A DNA stretch of 64,000 bases from Colletotrichum lupini. Lineage: Eukaryota; Ascomycota; Sordariomycetes; Glomerellales; Glomerellaceae. Positions 1-10,429 of this stretch are shown piece after piece (position 1 is the first letter of the stretch; every line of letters begins with the position of its first letter). A program made the position numbers and the translations under genes. The DNA is taken from the NCBI RefSeq assembly GCF_023278565.1, contig NC_064673.1, positions 3,968,001 through 4,032,000 of the forward strand, written 5' to 3'. The notes below the pieces were generated by a model. That model searched no databases, was not told the origin of the DNA, and worked only from the letters and a program-made list of their open reading frames with translations.

Positions 1-238
1 GTGGGCATAGTCGAATACACCGAGAGCAGCGCCTTCCCCTTCGGCCAGGTTGACCATCTTGGCCGTCAGCTGAGTCTGACCGAGTCGACGACGGGCTACG
101 AGGTCATCGTCTAGAGTCTGGTTAGCAAGCACAAAGTGCTAGGCGCAGTCAATTGTTCGTACAACGGGGCACATCCTCAGTCATGAGGGTGTTGCGCTTT
201 GCGGGCAGGTGCCGCTCGTGAGCTGTAGCAGAAGGCAT
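1..238 (-). CDS. Bqt4-like KilA-N/APSES HTH protein, 5' part (3' end outside window)
   Basis: Partial gene running off the left edge. Exon 1 is complement(163-238) and exon 2 is complement(1-110, continues). The 52-nt intron has a GTACGA donor, a GCTAAC branch site at 121-126 and a CTAG acceptor. Joining phase 1 to phase 1 gives MPSATAHERHLPAKRNTL, then TEDVPRYDDLVARRRLGQTQ, and the fragment ends in LGVFDYAH. From memory, fungal Bqt4-type proteins (KilA-N/APSES-like DNA-binding fold, nuclear-envelope and telomere-tethering role in fission yeast) begin with an LPxKxNPL segment, then RRxLGQTxL and FDYAHLRAPLPK. The visible 62 residues fit that N-terminal lead-in; the KilA-N core itself lies outside the window. 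The ATG at 236-238 was chosen because it opens this conserved lead-in. The family is fairly sure; the exact function in this organism is inferred. Confidence 0.72.
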
Positions 239-1697
239 TTCGGAAGTGTGGGACAGAGAGCGTAAAATTGGCGATTAAATTGGGTACGTTCAAAGGAAGT
301 TTGCGATGCGCGCTGGCGGCAATCGAGGAGTGGTGTCTTCCAGGTCGCGTCGACGATGGGCTCGATCGGAGGAAGGGACTAAATCGTCGCGTCAGCTTGA
401 GGGCAGGTAGGAGCGCATAGATGGCGCGCAAAGAAGAGAATGATGGTGAGGTCTGTGGTAGGTGTCGCTTACCGAAGACTCGTTGGGGCTGACGGGAGCT
501 GGCGATGGAGTTGGATCCTCGGAGCGCCAACGTGACGTGACGGGTCTGTCGCGTAAAAAAAAAAGGGTGCAGGGGTGGGTTGGCGATGCGGTTGATGAAG
601 AAAAAAGATTATAATTGATTGTAGGCAATGGGAACAGCGATCCCGATAAGGGCACAGGCACAAAGGGCAAAGCTGTCTCAAAGGATGGATCGAGGGGAAG
701 AAAGAAGATGTGGAGGGAATGTGTGTGAGAGAGTGAGGTGTGGTAGTGGTGGTGTGAAGGAAAGAGGGAGGGACGAGTCGCGGGATAAGAGAGAGAGAGA
801 GAGGTGGTGGTGGTGACTTGTGAGGAGGAGAGGACGGGGGAGGAAATGGAAGGAAGAGAGGCGGCCCCGGGACGGGAAGAGCCTGAAGCTGGGCTACTTT
901 TGCGCGCGCAAATTGGAGCAGTAGGTACCTCACCACTCGAGTCTCCAGCAGCGTGTCTCGTCCACCGGAGCGTGTGGCAGCAGCAGTAGTAGAGCAGTAA
1001 GAGAAAGAGAGCTTCACCTCAAACTTTGGGGGTCCTCCTGCTCATTGGGTAAGATTGGAGGGAGGGGTGGAACTGCGGGTTCGGAAAGCGAAGCGTGACG
1101 GCGTGACCCTGACGCGGGAGAAGCCTGAAGGTCGAAGAGCACGTAAAAGGCACTATTGGAACGAAGTATGCGACATAGATGGATACCTCTGTTACCCAAG
1201 ACTATAACACTGGAAGAGATGTACCTGTCTATCGCGACTGCCACTTGCCGCATTTGACGACCAGCACCTCCGGCGCTTTCCCCGGAAATGCAGTTAGAAC
1301 GGATAGATACATCCTGCCAGCTGCGCAAGGTCGGAAGAAAAGTCCCTGACTCCTGAGGAAGGAGGGAAGGAAGATTATCGATGCGACGGTCCCTTCCTTC
1401 TTTGCCTTTACCCGTTGCGTGACCCATGTCACTTCTTAAGCCAAGCCGAGAGAAAGTTGAGATTTTGACACTCAGGTTTTCTGTCCCACTGAGCACACGT
1501 TTCCTCAGAGAAGCTCTTCAGTCTGCCCCCCGGTCTGTCCCCAACAATTTTCGTCGCGAACGCGCAGAGCTTTGGACACCCTGGGCGCCGTTCGCAGTCT
1601 CCAGCCAAGCGGAGACAAACGAGCCACAGGCCACAGGATTCTAGGTTCTTCAAGCTCGAGAGGGTCCAGTGTCTCTTCTCCCATTTCACCAAGGTAT

Positions 1698-1714
1698 GGA
1701 GTACTGAGTACTCC
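1698..1714. repeat. Hairpin of the TACTCCGTA intergenic motif type
   Basis: GGAGTACT, one spacer base, then AGTACTCC: a perfect 8-bp inverted repeat, followed directly by further GTAC-containing sequence. Related TACGGAGTA copies occur at 17,493-17,501 and 17,793-17,801. The motif recurs in intergenic DNA of this window; its function is unknown. Confidence 0.6.
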
Positions 1715-3264
1715 GTACTGTGTCCGTACTTCTCCAGCATGCCATGCATGGATATCCCCCCTTTCAACTTGGTCGACATCCTTTCCTTGCACCGAGATTG
1801 AAAGCGGCGGCAGCACCAGAGCAAGCAGCGCGGGGGGCCCTTACCCGGCTACGATTGTGCCTAGCAACGGGCGAACTGCAGCTATCCCGCCTTCAGCCCA
1901 TCATTCGACCACGTTCCCCCCATCTCGTGCATTGCAGTATCTACCTACACAGTACAGTATTAGCTGCAGCAGCTGCAGTCTAATCGATAAGGGAAGAGTG
2001 CTCGCTCATGGAAGTCTTGGTTTGGTTGACACAATAGGAGGTCCATCTTTTCTGTCGCTAGGTGCCTAAGACAGATGAGGCCGATGGTCAGCCTCTAGAG
2101 TTCCTCATCTCGCCTAGGCTGAACAGCAAGAAAGACGGATCCAGGAACCAAGTACAATAGGACACTGCTGCCAGAGCAACGACAGTGCCAGGCTTGCTGA
2201 TATGGTACACGGCGTTCTCGTTGCTGGGATTTTGGATGGCTTACCAGCCAGAAACTACCTATTTAGAACTGCGCAACCGTGACAAGCTGGTACTTGGAAA
2301 TGGGTGATGTTTCCTGCTCTTTAAGATGGCCTGAATGCTGATGGGATCGGCTTAGTCTTGGTACCCATTACATAAGCCGTTATGTGGATACTGCATAAAT
2401 GCACGTTGCTCTTCTGTGCATAAATCCCTTGGGTCATAATAATGCAAACCAGCGAAAAGACCCACTAAAGAGAAGCTCTGGCCTCCGGCAACGATGCCGC
2501 TGCCAGCAAGAAAGCTCTTCAACACTGGCGCACTACGTAGTGCGGATAGCTCATTTTCATGGATGGCCCGCATGAAGCATCTGCCACCTGTCAAGCGCGG
2601 ACTTACTAGACGATATTCTCACATTGGGTAGTGCGAGTGCTTACCTGAGTGCCAAGGTATTCAAGCAAAGGGGCGCGGGATGAAGTAAGCGGGTGTTCAT
2701 TCTGTACTTTATTCGCGGTCTCCCGTCTCGAGCAGTGGGGAGTACCGGATTCCTGAAGCTTGTCGATTGTGCCCCTCATCAGGAACCACTCCAGACCGCT
2801 CATCCAGCCGATACGCGCAAGATCGTGGTTGATATGAATGGATGCTCTCCTCTTATCCTCTCATTCCCGTATCGAGATTGGCTGCAGAAGACACTTGGAG
2901 GGGCAGAAAGCTGCATAGCAACCTACTGCGGTAGGTATTTGTATCTGGGTATCTAAGTACCTACACAGCTACTTCCAGGTTGGCTCTCCTGCCCGGGGTA
3001 GGTACTTGGCTTGGGCAATGTGGTACGGTAAGGTCGCACGGCATGATAGTCGTCGAGGGGCGGCAGCGATTCCATTCAATGAGGTTGGATCTTTTGATCT
3101 TTGTTTCCTCATCAAAGCTATCGAAAAGCAGCCTCATCAGTCAGCACAGTTGCCTTTGCTCTGACTTCGTAATTGCAAGGGGAGGAGATACATAGGATGG
3201 TAGGAGGGATTTGGTGATTGTGCCTGGTTTCGTGTGTGAAGTTCCATCTTGTTCCAGATGTTGG

Positions 3265-3305
3265 CCAATCAATGCAGGTCCAGACCCAAAGATATTTCGA
3301 CCAAT
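3265..3305 (+). promoter_or_regulatory. Two CCAAT boxes upstream of the RhoGDI gene
   Basis: CCAAT occurs at 3,265-3,269 (within TTGGCCAATCAATG) and at 3,301-3,305, about 535-575 bp before the RhoGDI start codon and 36 bp apart. In fungi such pairs can bind the HAP/NF-Y complex. This is a motif match only. Confidence 0.3.
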
Positions 3306-3783
3306 GAAGTCTCTCGTCCCGTCCAGTCAAGGCCGGTCCTGAATCCATCAGAGCCCACTTTACAGCGCCCACAGTCCCCCAACTGGCCCTGACGCGGTGA
3401 CGCTTCCCCCCAATGCCCCCCCCCCCCCCCCTGCCTCGTCGATTTTTGGCTGGCACTGGCTGGGAAGAAGGCAGACCCAGACTCCCAGACCCAGCCCGAC
3501 CTGAGCAGAATGAGGGGCAACGGGAAGCGGTGACCTTTACCGTGCGCTGTTGCTTTGCGGCTTGCCTCGCCTTGACTGGCCGGGGACAAGGCCATGGCCT
3601 TACCTCAACTCCATTCGCCCTGACCTTACTACCATCCTACCTTACCTGATCCTCAACTTCTCTCCTCCAGAGTAAACATTGTCACAGCCTTCCAATTTAC
3701 GGCATCATCACACACCTGTGCTACTTTCCTCCCAAAGCCTCCGATACACCCGCTCCCAAACCAAGCCTCCACAGCTCAAGCTT

Positions 3784-3840
3784 CAGCTCCAGCTCCAGCT
3801 CCAGCTCCCACATTTACCCCACCATCACCATCATCACCAT
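3784..3840 (+). repeat. Hexanucleotide and CAT-rich repeats in the RhoGDI leader
   Basis: About four CCAGCT units (3,784-3,809), then a run of CAC/CAT triplets that ends in the RhoGDI ATG. It most likely lies in the 5' untranslated region. The start codon overlaps the last CAT-like unit. Confidence 0.6.
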
Positions 3841-5404
3841 GGCTTCCCACGAGCAAGAGGACACCATGCCCGAGGAGACTCAGGGCTACAAGCTCTCCCA
3901 GCCCAAGCAGAGTCTGGCTGAGTACCAGAAGATGGGTAAGTCTTTGACTCTGTATTGATTCTTGATCCCCATTTGGTTTCTTTCCGTTCTGGGTGCTGCT
4001 GTTTGGGGGCGAGACAGCTCCAGCTGGGTCCCTTCAGAAATGCCCCTCACACCTTTCTTCACCTTGCCTTGGGATCGGTGTGTGCAAGATGTGAGCCTCT
4101 CTCATCTCTGCACTCACCTCGGTGACAGGAGGTGGCATGCTCGACATCCATCTCATGGCACAGTTCACCAAAGAGCCAGCAGGAGAGGGAAGGCACCCAG
4201 CTGCTTGCACCTTCCTCACCCACGCCCACACCCATTCTCACACTCACTCTCGCACTTCACTCACCCTCACCTTCACCCTTGCTGTCTTTCAACCACCTTT
4301 TTCATGATCCCCATCACCGTTGCCATCACCAATCTCAATTTTCACTTTCTCCTTATTATCACTACGATATCAATACCACAGACACCTTACATGTAATACC
4401 CTCTCATTACCATGGAGGCGTTATATAAGGGTATGCGTCGCATGATGCAGAGGCGCAACCGTAATAACGCCCTCGCCAACCGGAACTCCATTGAGGTTCC
4501 CCCTGTTCCTCTCTCGACTCCCTCGGGATCGCGTCCTCAGTCATTTAAGATGATGGAGGAGAGACACCTTCACCGAGCAAGAGCTCTATCATACCCTGTT
4601 CCTCCCAATCCTCCTAACTCACCCCGCCTCCAAGAAAACATGCTCACCCAAGATCTGAACCTGATTCGGGACTTTTATATGTCTCCCCTTGTCGTTAGCG
4701 CAGCACATGGTCTGGCTGTTCTTGAGCCCTTGGACCTGGAACAATACGAGATGAGAGACGACCGGCCGACTAACAGCACCACAGACGAGAACGATGAGTC
4801 TCTCCAGCGCTACAAGGAGTCTCTCGGCCTTGGCGGCGGCAAGGACCTCTCTGACGCTTCCGACCCCCGTGTCTGCATCATCCTCTCCCTGACCATGGAG
4901 TCTCCCGGTCGCGACCCCGTCACCATTGACCTGGCTGCTCCTGGCTCTGAGGCGACCCTCAAGGACAAGCCCTTCAAGATCAAGGAGGGCGCCAAGTTCA
5001 CCATGGTTGCCAAGTTCAAGGTCCAGCACGAGATTCTCAGCGGTCTGCAGTACGTCCAGGTCGTCAAGCGCAAGGGAATCAAGGTCAGCAAGGACTCTGA
5101 GATGCTGGTAAGTCTTCCCTCCCCTCACTTTCATCTCATCACAGTGATGCTGACCGTTATCTCTAGGGCAGCTACGCTCCCAACACCGACAAGCAGACCA
5201 CTTACACCAAGCGCTGTAAGTTTCGCGCCTGAATCAGTGTCGGTTGATGTGGTAATACTGACCCTTTGCACAGTCCAAGAGGAGGACGCTCCCTCCGGCA
5301 TGCTCGCCAGAGGTCACTACAACGCCATCTCCAGCTTCGTCGATGATGACAAGAAGACTCACTTGACCTTTGAGTGGTCTTTCGACATCGCCAAGGACTG
5401 GTAG
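3839..5404 (+). CDS. rdi1: Rho GDP-dissociation inhibitor (RhoGDI)
   Basis: Four exons: 3,839-3,935, 4,785-5,107, 5,167-5,215 and 5,274-5,404, together 600 nt or 199 aa, the usual size for fungal RhoGDI. RhoGDI extracts prenylated Rho GTPases (Rho1, Cdc42, Rac) from membranes and keeps them GDP-bound in the cytosol. The N-terminal arm (residues 1-48) ends in DENDESLQRYKESLGL, the conserved regulatory segment. The immunoglobulin-like lipid-binding domain follows, with DPRVCIILSLTMESPGRD, FKIKEGAKFTMVAKFKV, the GLQYVQVVKRKGIKV stretch, SYAPNTDKQTTYTKRFQEE, GMLARGHYNAISSFVDDD and the C-terminal FEWSFDIAKDW. The junctions are phase-consistent: AAGATG-G/AC, CTG/GGC and T/TC. Intron 1 is odd: 849 nt against 59 and 58 nt for introns 2 and 3, and it contains an in-frame reading frame described separately. 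The neighbouring PP4 gene is convergent, with a 756-bp gap. Confidence 0.96.
4412..4784 (+). other. In-frame candidate alternative first exon inside RhoGDI intron 1
   Basis: From an ATG in the context TACCATGG, 124 codons stay open to the exon 2 acceptor and continue in the RhoGDI frame (codon 125 is the same GAC that the canonical splice makes). The peptide starts MEALYKGMRRMMQRRNRN and is basic, then proline- and serine-rich (EVPPVPLSTPSGSRPQS, SYPVPPNPPNSPR). The first 75 codons show coding-like third positions. A pyrimidine- and CA-rich block at 4,200-4,290 upstream resembles fungal promoter or leader sequence. If used, the protein would be 291 aa, replacing the first 32 residues. It may also be chance read-through or a nested separate exon; no family is recognised. 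Confidence 0.35.
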
Positions 5405-6160
5405 AGTGGACGAGGCCCCGATGGTTGAATTGCACTCTCGCCCTGTCATCCTCATCCTCATCGACCCGAAAAGCTGTCCTGTCTCTCTCGTCTTACAACT
5501 TCGTCTTCCGAGTTCGATCCCTTTCCCAGAAGGAGAACGCATGCATCGGCAGAATCGAACTCGATCGCGGGTAGGAGGACATACGTGGTGGAACTCGAGG
5601 CAGGCATGCAGGACCAACATCTCACTCGCTCACTCCCAACACGAAGAGAATTCAAGAAGGTCAAATTAGGTCGCGGCCAACACGCAGGAAACATGGGTGA
5701 TGGGCGAGGCCGATGGAAATTCCCTTTTTGTTCTCTTGCTATACAACAACACACACTCACACAAATTTTGCTCTCAACCTCATACACTGGTTATTGCACA
5801 TGAAGTCACGATTACAAAAAACAAAACAAAAATTGGACGGTTTAGATGGCAGATACTTTTTTCGTTCTGCTGGGCCATCATCTCTTGTGCCCAAGCTACA
5901 AAAAATACAGATCCCTTTGGATCCTCATCAAATGTTCGTCTATGGATCGTCCCGTGGCGTAAGGCGTAAGACGTGACACCTTTTCAATGTACTCTAATTG
6001 TGGTGGTCTCGTCCACCTCGCCATTCTGATAATGACCTTTCATAAGGACAGCTCGGTGATGCACCTGAATCGAGGCTCAGACCACACACCATTTTCTTGC
6101 TCTTGTATAAATCATCCCCTTCTAATATCGTCTAGGCATCGAATGCAGACTCCAGCCGCG
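5405..6160. other. Convergent spacer between the RhoGDI and PP4 genes
   Basis: A 756-bp spacer between two convergent stop codons, presumably holding both 3' untranslated regions. It includes an A-rich stretch at 5,814-5,833. No gene and no clear terminator structure are seen. Confidence 0.6.
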
Positions 6161-7324
6161 TTACAGAAAGTAATCGGGAAGGGAGTTGCCATCTGCCTGC
6201 TTCTCTCCACCACCCAGCTGCATGTCTTTATGCTGGTCATTCTCTGGTGCTGCAGCAAAGACGTTGAAAAACCTCTCGCCGGTATCGCTGACCTCCAGAA
6301 CACTAGCCATATTTCCACATCGGTAGCAGTAGTTAGGCGCACTCCATACTGTACTCAAGCGATCGTCGTATAGAACTTGGAAGCCCTCCTGGCATAGCTG
6401 GTGTGCTCTCAGAATGTGGTCCATATTGTTTACAGCCAAGAATTTCTTGACCACTTGTGCGCCAAAGGTATAGCCAGCTCCACGTGGACTGAGAGAGAAC
6501 TCGTCGCGCTCGGGATCGGGATCAGACCAGACTAGGTCGGCCATGGGGCCTTCGTGAGGAATCTCGCGGAAACGGTCGATGATTACGATTTGGTCGATGG
6601 AGTGAATGGATGGGGAGAGGCCTGGAGCATACAAATTAGCAAACTGTCGATACGGGTAGGTAACGGCGTAGGCGCGCGCGTAGAGATGTAGGCTGTCTTA
6701 CCGCCGTGGACGCAGAAGATCTTGTCGTTGATGACCACGCTCAAAGTCAGAAAGTCGAACATGTCGGTAAAGTAGTGCCATACGTTGGCGTTTCCGTATT
6801 TTCTTGAACATTCGGTATAGAAGCCATAGGACTGGGTGACGCCGCGAGACTCATGGTTGCCTCGAATCAAATGCACGCGATTGGGGTAACGAAGTTTCAA
6901 GCACACAAGCAAAGATATCGTTTCGACACTGAACATACCGCGGTCGACGTAGTCTCCTGTTGGGCAGCCAGTCAGTCAGGCTTTGTATTACCAACTTTTG
7001 ATCCAAAGCGTACCCAGAAACAAGTAGTTGGTGTCTGGACACCAGCCACCAATCTTGAAGATCTCGATCAGGTCGTAGAATTGACCATGGATATCGCCGA
7101 CGACGGTGACGGGGGCGCGAACGTGAACGACGTTGCTCTCGCGCATCAGAAGCTCTTTCGTTTTGGCGCAAATGGCCTCGATGACGGATTCGGCGAGAAG
7201 TTCCCTCTTATATAAGCGCGAGATGCACTCGTCGAGGTCGACGGAAGCTGTAGCAGCACATCGTGGTCAGGGAAACTGCACAACCTGGGGGACAAGAGCC
7301 ATTCCTACCTGGGAGCCCGGGCAT
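6161..7324 (-). CDS. pph3: Serine/threonine protein phosphatase 4 catalytic subunit (Pph3/PP4c)
   Basis: Four exons: complement(7,309-7,324), complement(7,014-7,247), complement(6,702-6,956) and complement(6,161-6,621), together 966 nt or 321 aa. The metallophosphatase signatures are present: GDIHG at 56-60, GDYVDRG at 84-90 and RGNHE at 115-119, then [36 protein letters not shown] and [12 protein letters not shown], ending in DYFL for methylation and regulatory-subunit binding. The wording [20 protein letters not shown] and [10 protein letters not shown] match Pph3/PP4 better than PP2A or Sit4/PP6. PP4 dephosphorylates gamma-H2A(X) and Rad53-type checkpoint targets and acts in recovery from DNA damage in yeast. 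Introns are 61, 57 and 80 nt. Exon 1 codes only MPGLP plus one base; its ATG at 7,322-7,324 was chosen because it joins in frame to the conserved SVDLDECI segment. Two G-rich blocks lie just upstream. Confidence 0.95.
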
Positions 7325-7616
7325 CTTTCACGTAGTGTTATGCGACAGTAGCTGTGAGGCCGGTGGTATCTAGTTGATTTTGGGGTGGAAAAGGTGTAGC
7401 AGGACTACAGCGAAGGGTTGTCGCAAAGGTCGGCGGTTCAAGAAGCAGGTCGTCGGAGACCACTTCTACTCAAGAGGCGGGCGATGTGTATTGGGGAGCT
7501 TCGTGGTTGTAGTAACATGATCGAGGACGACGTGTCTTTACATGCGAGCTGGAAGCGCGCGGCGGCAGAATGGACAAAGTGGACGAGTTGAAGCGCAGGC
7601 TGAATCGACGAAAGAT

Positions 7617-7760
7617 GGGGGAGAAGGGGGGGGGGGGGGGGGGGGAAAAGGGGGCGGGCGGGTGGGGGGGGGGTTTGGGGGGGAAAAAAGGGGGGGGGGT
7701 GAGCCGACCCCGGCGTCTAGGGGCAGGGGGGGGGGGAGGGGGGGGGGGGGGGGGGGGGGT
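7617..7760 (+). repeat. Extreme G-rich block with 20- and 22-G runs
   Basis: G runs at 7,626-7,645 (20) and 7,738-7,759 (22), with several shorter runs of 7-10 G separated by AAAA, TTT or C-containing spacers. On the plus strand this could form several G-quadruplexes. It starts about 290 bp upstream of the PP4 start codon. It could also be an assembly or base-calling artefact. Confidence 0.8.
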
Positions 7761-7894
7761 AAATAGTGCACGCCTGTGTTGGGTGGGCTTTGAGTCGTCA
7801 AAAAGGACTGGTGGCTCAAGATACCCAGTCGCTCATGGCACAAGAGAGGAAGAGAACGAAGGGAAGCCGTGGCGATGCCCTCGGAAAGAGAGCG

Positions 7895-7935
7895 TGGTGA
7901 GGTAAGCTACCTAAGGCAAGGTAAGGTAAGGGACC
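7895..7935 (+). repeat. AAGGTAAGG / CCTTACC-type intergenic motif
   Basis: GCTACCTAAGGCAAGGTAAG and following bases form tandem AAGGTAAGG units. The same motif, in either orientation, appears near 3,598-3,652 (ACCTTACCTGATCC), 8,135 and 17,755. It looks like a dispersed short intergenic motif; function unknown. Confidence 0.5.
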
Positions 7936-8406
7936 TTATTCTTCAGTCGCAGTTGAACATTCTTTTCTGGAATGGTATGGGTGGTAGCTCTGACGGCGGG
8001 CAGCGAGGGACGTCATGCTGCAATGGACAGACGACGCCCATCTCAAATTGGAAGCAGCCGGGGGACAAGCTCGGGCCCGGCTGAGAAATCCCATCCGAAC
8101 ATCAGACACTTCACCTGCTCACGTACCTGACCGCATGCTTACCTAAGGCAGAATGACATGGAAGATGGGATGTGATTGGGCTTGGTCACATGCTATGGCC
8201 CCGCATTCAAACCTGGCAGTTGGCAGACACGGCAGGCTCAAGGCGCTACGTACACATCAATAATTTAGGGGGTTCTTGTTCGCTACAAAGCCCCTACCTT
8301 AGCAAAAACGCCGCAGAAGCGCTGGGACTGCACCACGGCGCAAGGTGATTAATGGGCAGGAGGGCCACTACTGGCCAAGGAAGCCCCAGACTTGCCAGGT
8401 CAGCAG

Positions 8407-8458
8407 GGGGGGGGGGGGGGGCGCGTCCATCAACGGCTGCCCTGGGCTCATATAAAGT
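8407..8458 (+). promoter_or_regulatory. 15-G run followed by a TATA-like box
   Basis: A 15-G run (8,407-8,421) is followed by CATATAAAG at 8,449-8,457, then CCCCCC and a CT-rich stretch (TTTTCTTTTCCTCACC). This order resembles a fungal core promoter and could start a plus-strand transcript leading to the zinc-knuckle gene, which would then have a leader of almost 2 kb. This is inferred from composition only. Confidence 0.25.
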
Positions 8459-10429
8459 CACCTTCCCACCCCCCCGTCAGGTTTGTCATGCCGGGTGCGC
8501 CCTTTTCTTTTCCTCACCTCACGCAGTTGCGTCTGTACAAATCACCTGCACTACCATTCTGATGGTACTCGTCCCATTTTCACCGGCCCGACGAGCTTCC
8601 CCGTTCATTGTCACTTCTTCCCGCCAGCGGCAGCTTTGGGTCTGCGATTTCCAGAGAGACAACAGAATCTTGGTTGCTATTGCGAGCCCCGGCAGTGGAC
8701 TGTAGTTCGATACTTTATTTCCTTGGTTGTTTTCAGACGCGTCTATCATTCACACACTGAGAGATGCTGGGCTGCCGACCCCGTCCGTTCAGATCAATTC
8801 CTCACCGTCTCCAGGGTTCAAACAGCACCTGATATCCGGATCGTCATAGAAGAGCAGCCACACTCTCCCTTCACCTTGGTTTTCCCTCAAGTTCTCAGGC
8901 ACCGATATCTCTCTGGTCTGCCAGCTGGTCTTCTTGGATGTCGCGCCCGTCTATCTACCTTGGTCTCCGTTTGAATCTAGAATACCTAGCCTTTCTTTCA
9001 TTTTTTGTCTTGACCGTTTCATCTTGCTCCTGGTTGAACTCAGATGCCCTGCGCCTCCGTATGCGCGATGGAACAGCATCTAGATGGTCCCAGTTGAGGT
9101 ATTCGGATCTCTACCTTTTCAAGCCTCGCTCGAACAGCTCCAAATTGCCCTTGAGCGTGGCATAGCATCATAGTCTGCCAATCTAGCCCAATGACAGCAG
9201 ATGCGAGCTCCTCAACATCTGGCTCATGACAACCTCGAGACTTGAAGACAAAACCAGTCCCAGATGTCCCATGAGATTTGTCATGCAGTCAGATATTGCC
9301 CCTCTAGATCCTAGTTTCTCAGATGATCTGGATGCACAAAGACAGTGCTTATTTGCTTCACTACTTATGCATGACATACCAGCAGTGTGTTCTTTGATGC
9401 TGCAGGCTGCACGTCGAAGTCTGCCTCCCTCAAGGCACAAGGCATGCATCCGTACGACATGCAGCAAATCAAGCTACATTGTCTGTCAGCTACTTACTGC
9501 CTCTTCCCAATGTTCTCGAGTCTAAGCCTGGCTGGACCGTGTCTCCTGCTGTCCTGTCCTGCCCTGAGGCGCCTGCCTTGCGAAAAAAGAAAGCATGCCC
9601 CATCCGGCCCGATGAATTTCCGGCCCCTTTCAGCCTTCTGCGCGGAAGGAGTTGCCGTGGGTGTTCAGCTGTGCCTCACTGGGCAGGTGCATTTGCCCCA
9701 CTTTACGCCTGAGCCTGGGCGCGCAACCTCCGTCCTTTGGTCAACTTCGTCGCGCTTTCCCACAACCTCATCCCAGTTGCCCTCTCTGGAATGAGACAAA
9801 GCCCACGATAGTCGCCTGGTTCGGGCCTCGCCATCAGAATCCCTCACTTTGGAGGTTGGACTACGGCTTTCATTACCAGCCCATCTCACCTTTCCCTCCA
9901 TACTTCGGCCATCAGCAGGCGATGCGCCACTCCAGACTGCCTAGGCGCATTCACTAGAGACCTTTGAAGGCTTCGAGGCATCGTCACCTTGATCAATAGA
10001 CTGCCTGCCATCTCGTGTCTCAGTCAAATCAAGAGACCATCTCATATCCGCCACTACCTGTTCTGGGTTCGCCCATTATCAAGCATCTCCTTCACCTGCT
10101 GTAAGCGCAGCCCGAACACCAAGGTTTGCGTCTCTGACTCTCCTTCTCCTTCTTTGCCGAGCACCTTCTGATATATCAAGTCTTCTCTTATCCAGCTCGT
10201 GTTGGCAACCTCATCCGAATCATTTCTGCTGCTAGTATACGAATACTTTCACCCTTCTCTACTTCTTGTTTTCTTACCGGGCCACTCCCAGCTCATAGAT
10301 GCTATCCAGTTTCTCGTTACCTTGGTTACGGTAACACTCCCTACACCCTCATTGATCTCCCCTTTCGGGCTTGGGCTTGGGCCAAAGCTGTACGTCGATC
10401 CAAGAGCCAAGACACGACCATCATCAACC

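Larger units (their letters stand above)
239..3838. other. 3.6-kb divergent intergenic region, no supported gene
   Basis: This lies between the Bqt4-like gene (minus strand) and the RhoGDI gene (plus strand) and should carry both promoters. The minus strand is pyrimidine-rich from about 540 to 860, including an AG/CT dinucleotide tract near 790-806, as is common in fungal promoters and leaders. Short reading frames here lack conserved motifs, splice-site support and coherent codon use, so I annotate none. A 16-C run at 3,416-3,431, a TACTCCGTA-type hairpin near 1,698-1,714 and CCAAT boxes at 3,265 and 3,301 are listed separately. Confidence 0.6.
7325..10429. other. 3.1-kb divergent intergenic region, no supported gene
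   Basis: This lies between the PP4 gene (minus) and the zinc-knuckle gene (plus). It holds the G-rich block at 7,617-7,760, a 15-G run at 8,407-8,421 and, from about 8,490 to 10,420, a long plus-strand pyrimidine-rich stretch that may be promoter and leader of the zinc-knuckle gene. Short frames here have no recognisable domains and are not annotated. Confidence 0.55.

Noticed and set aside
1..117. Plus-strand frame ending ESTTGYEVIV-stop at the left edge
   Set aside because: The minus strand gives a spliced, family-consistent Bqt4-like N-terminus over the same bases, so the plus-strand frame is its shadow.
469..1017. A 182-codon minus-strand frame rich in Pro, Ser and His
   Set aside because: The pyrimidine-rich promoter/leader strand gives such frames by composition; the Bqt4-like gene starts at 238 with its own conserved N-terminus.
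7538..7843. Proline-rich (minus) and glycine-rich (plus) frames at the G-run block
   Set aside because: Homopolymer runs read as PPPP or GGGG in any frame; no start context, splice sites or other domain support a protein.
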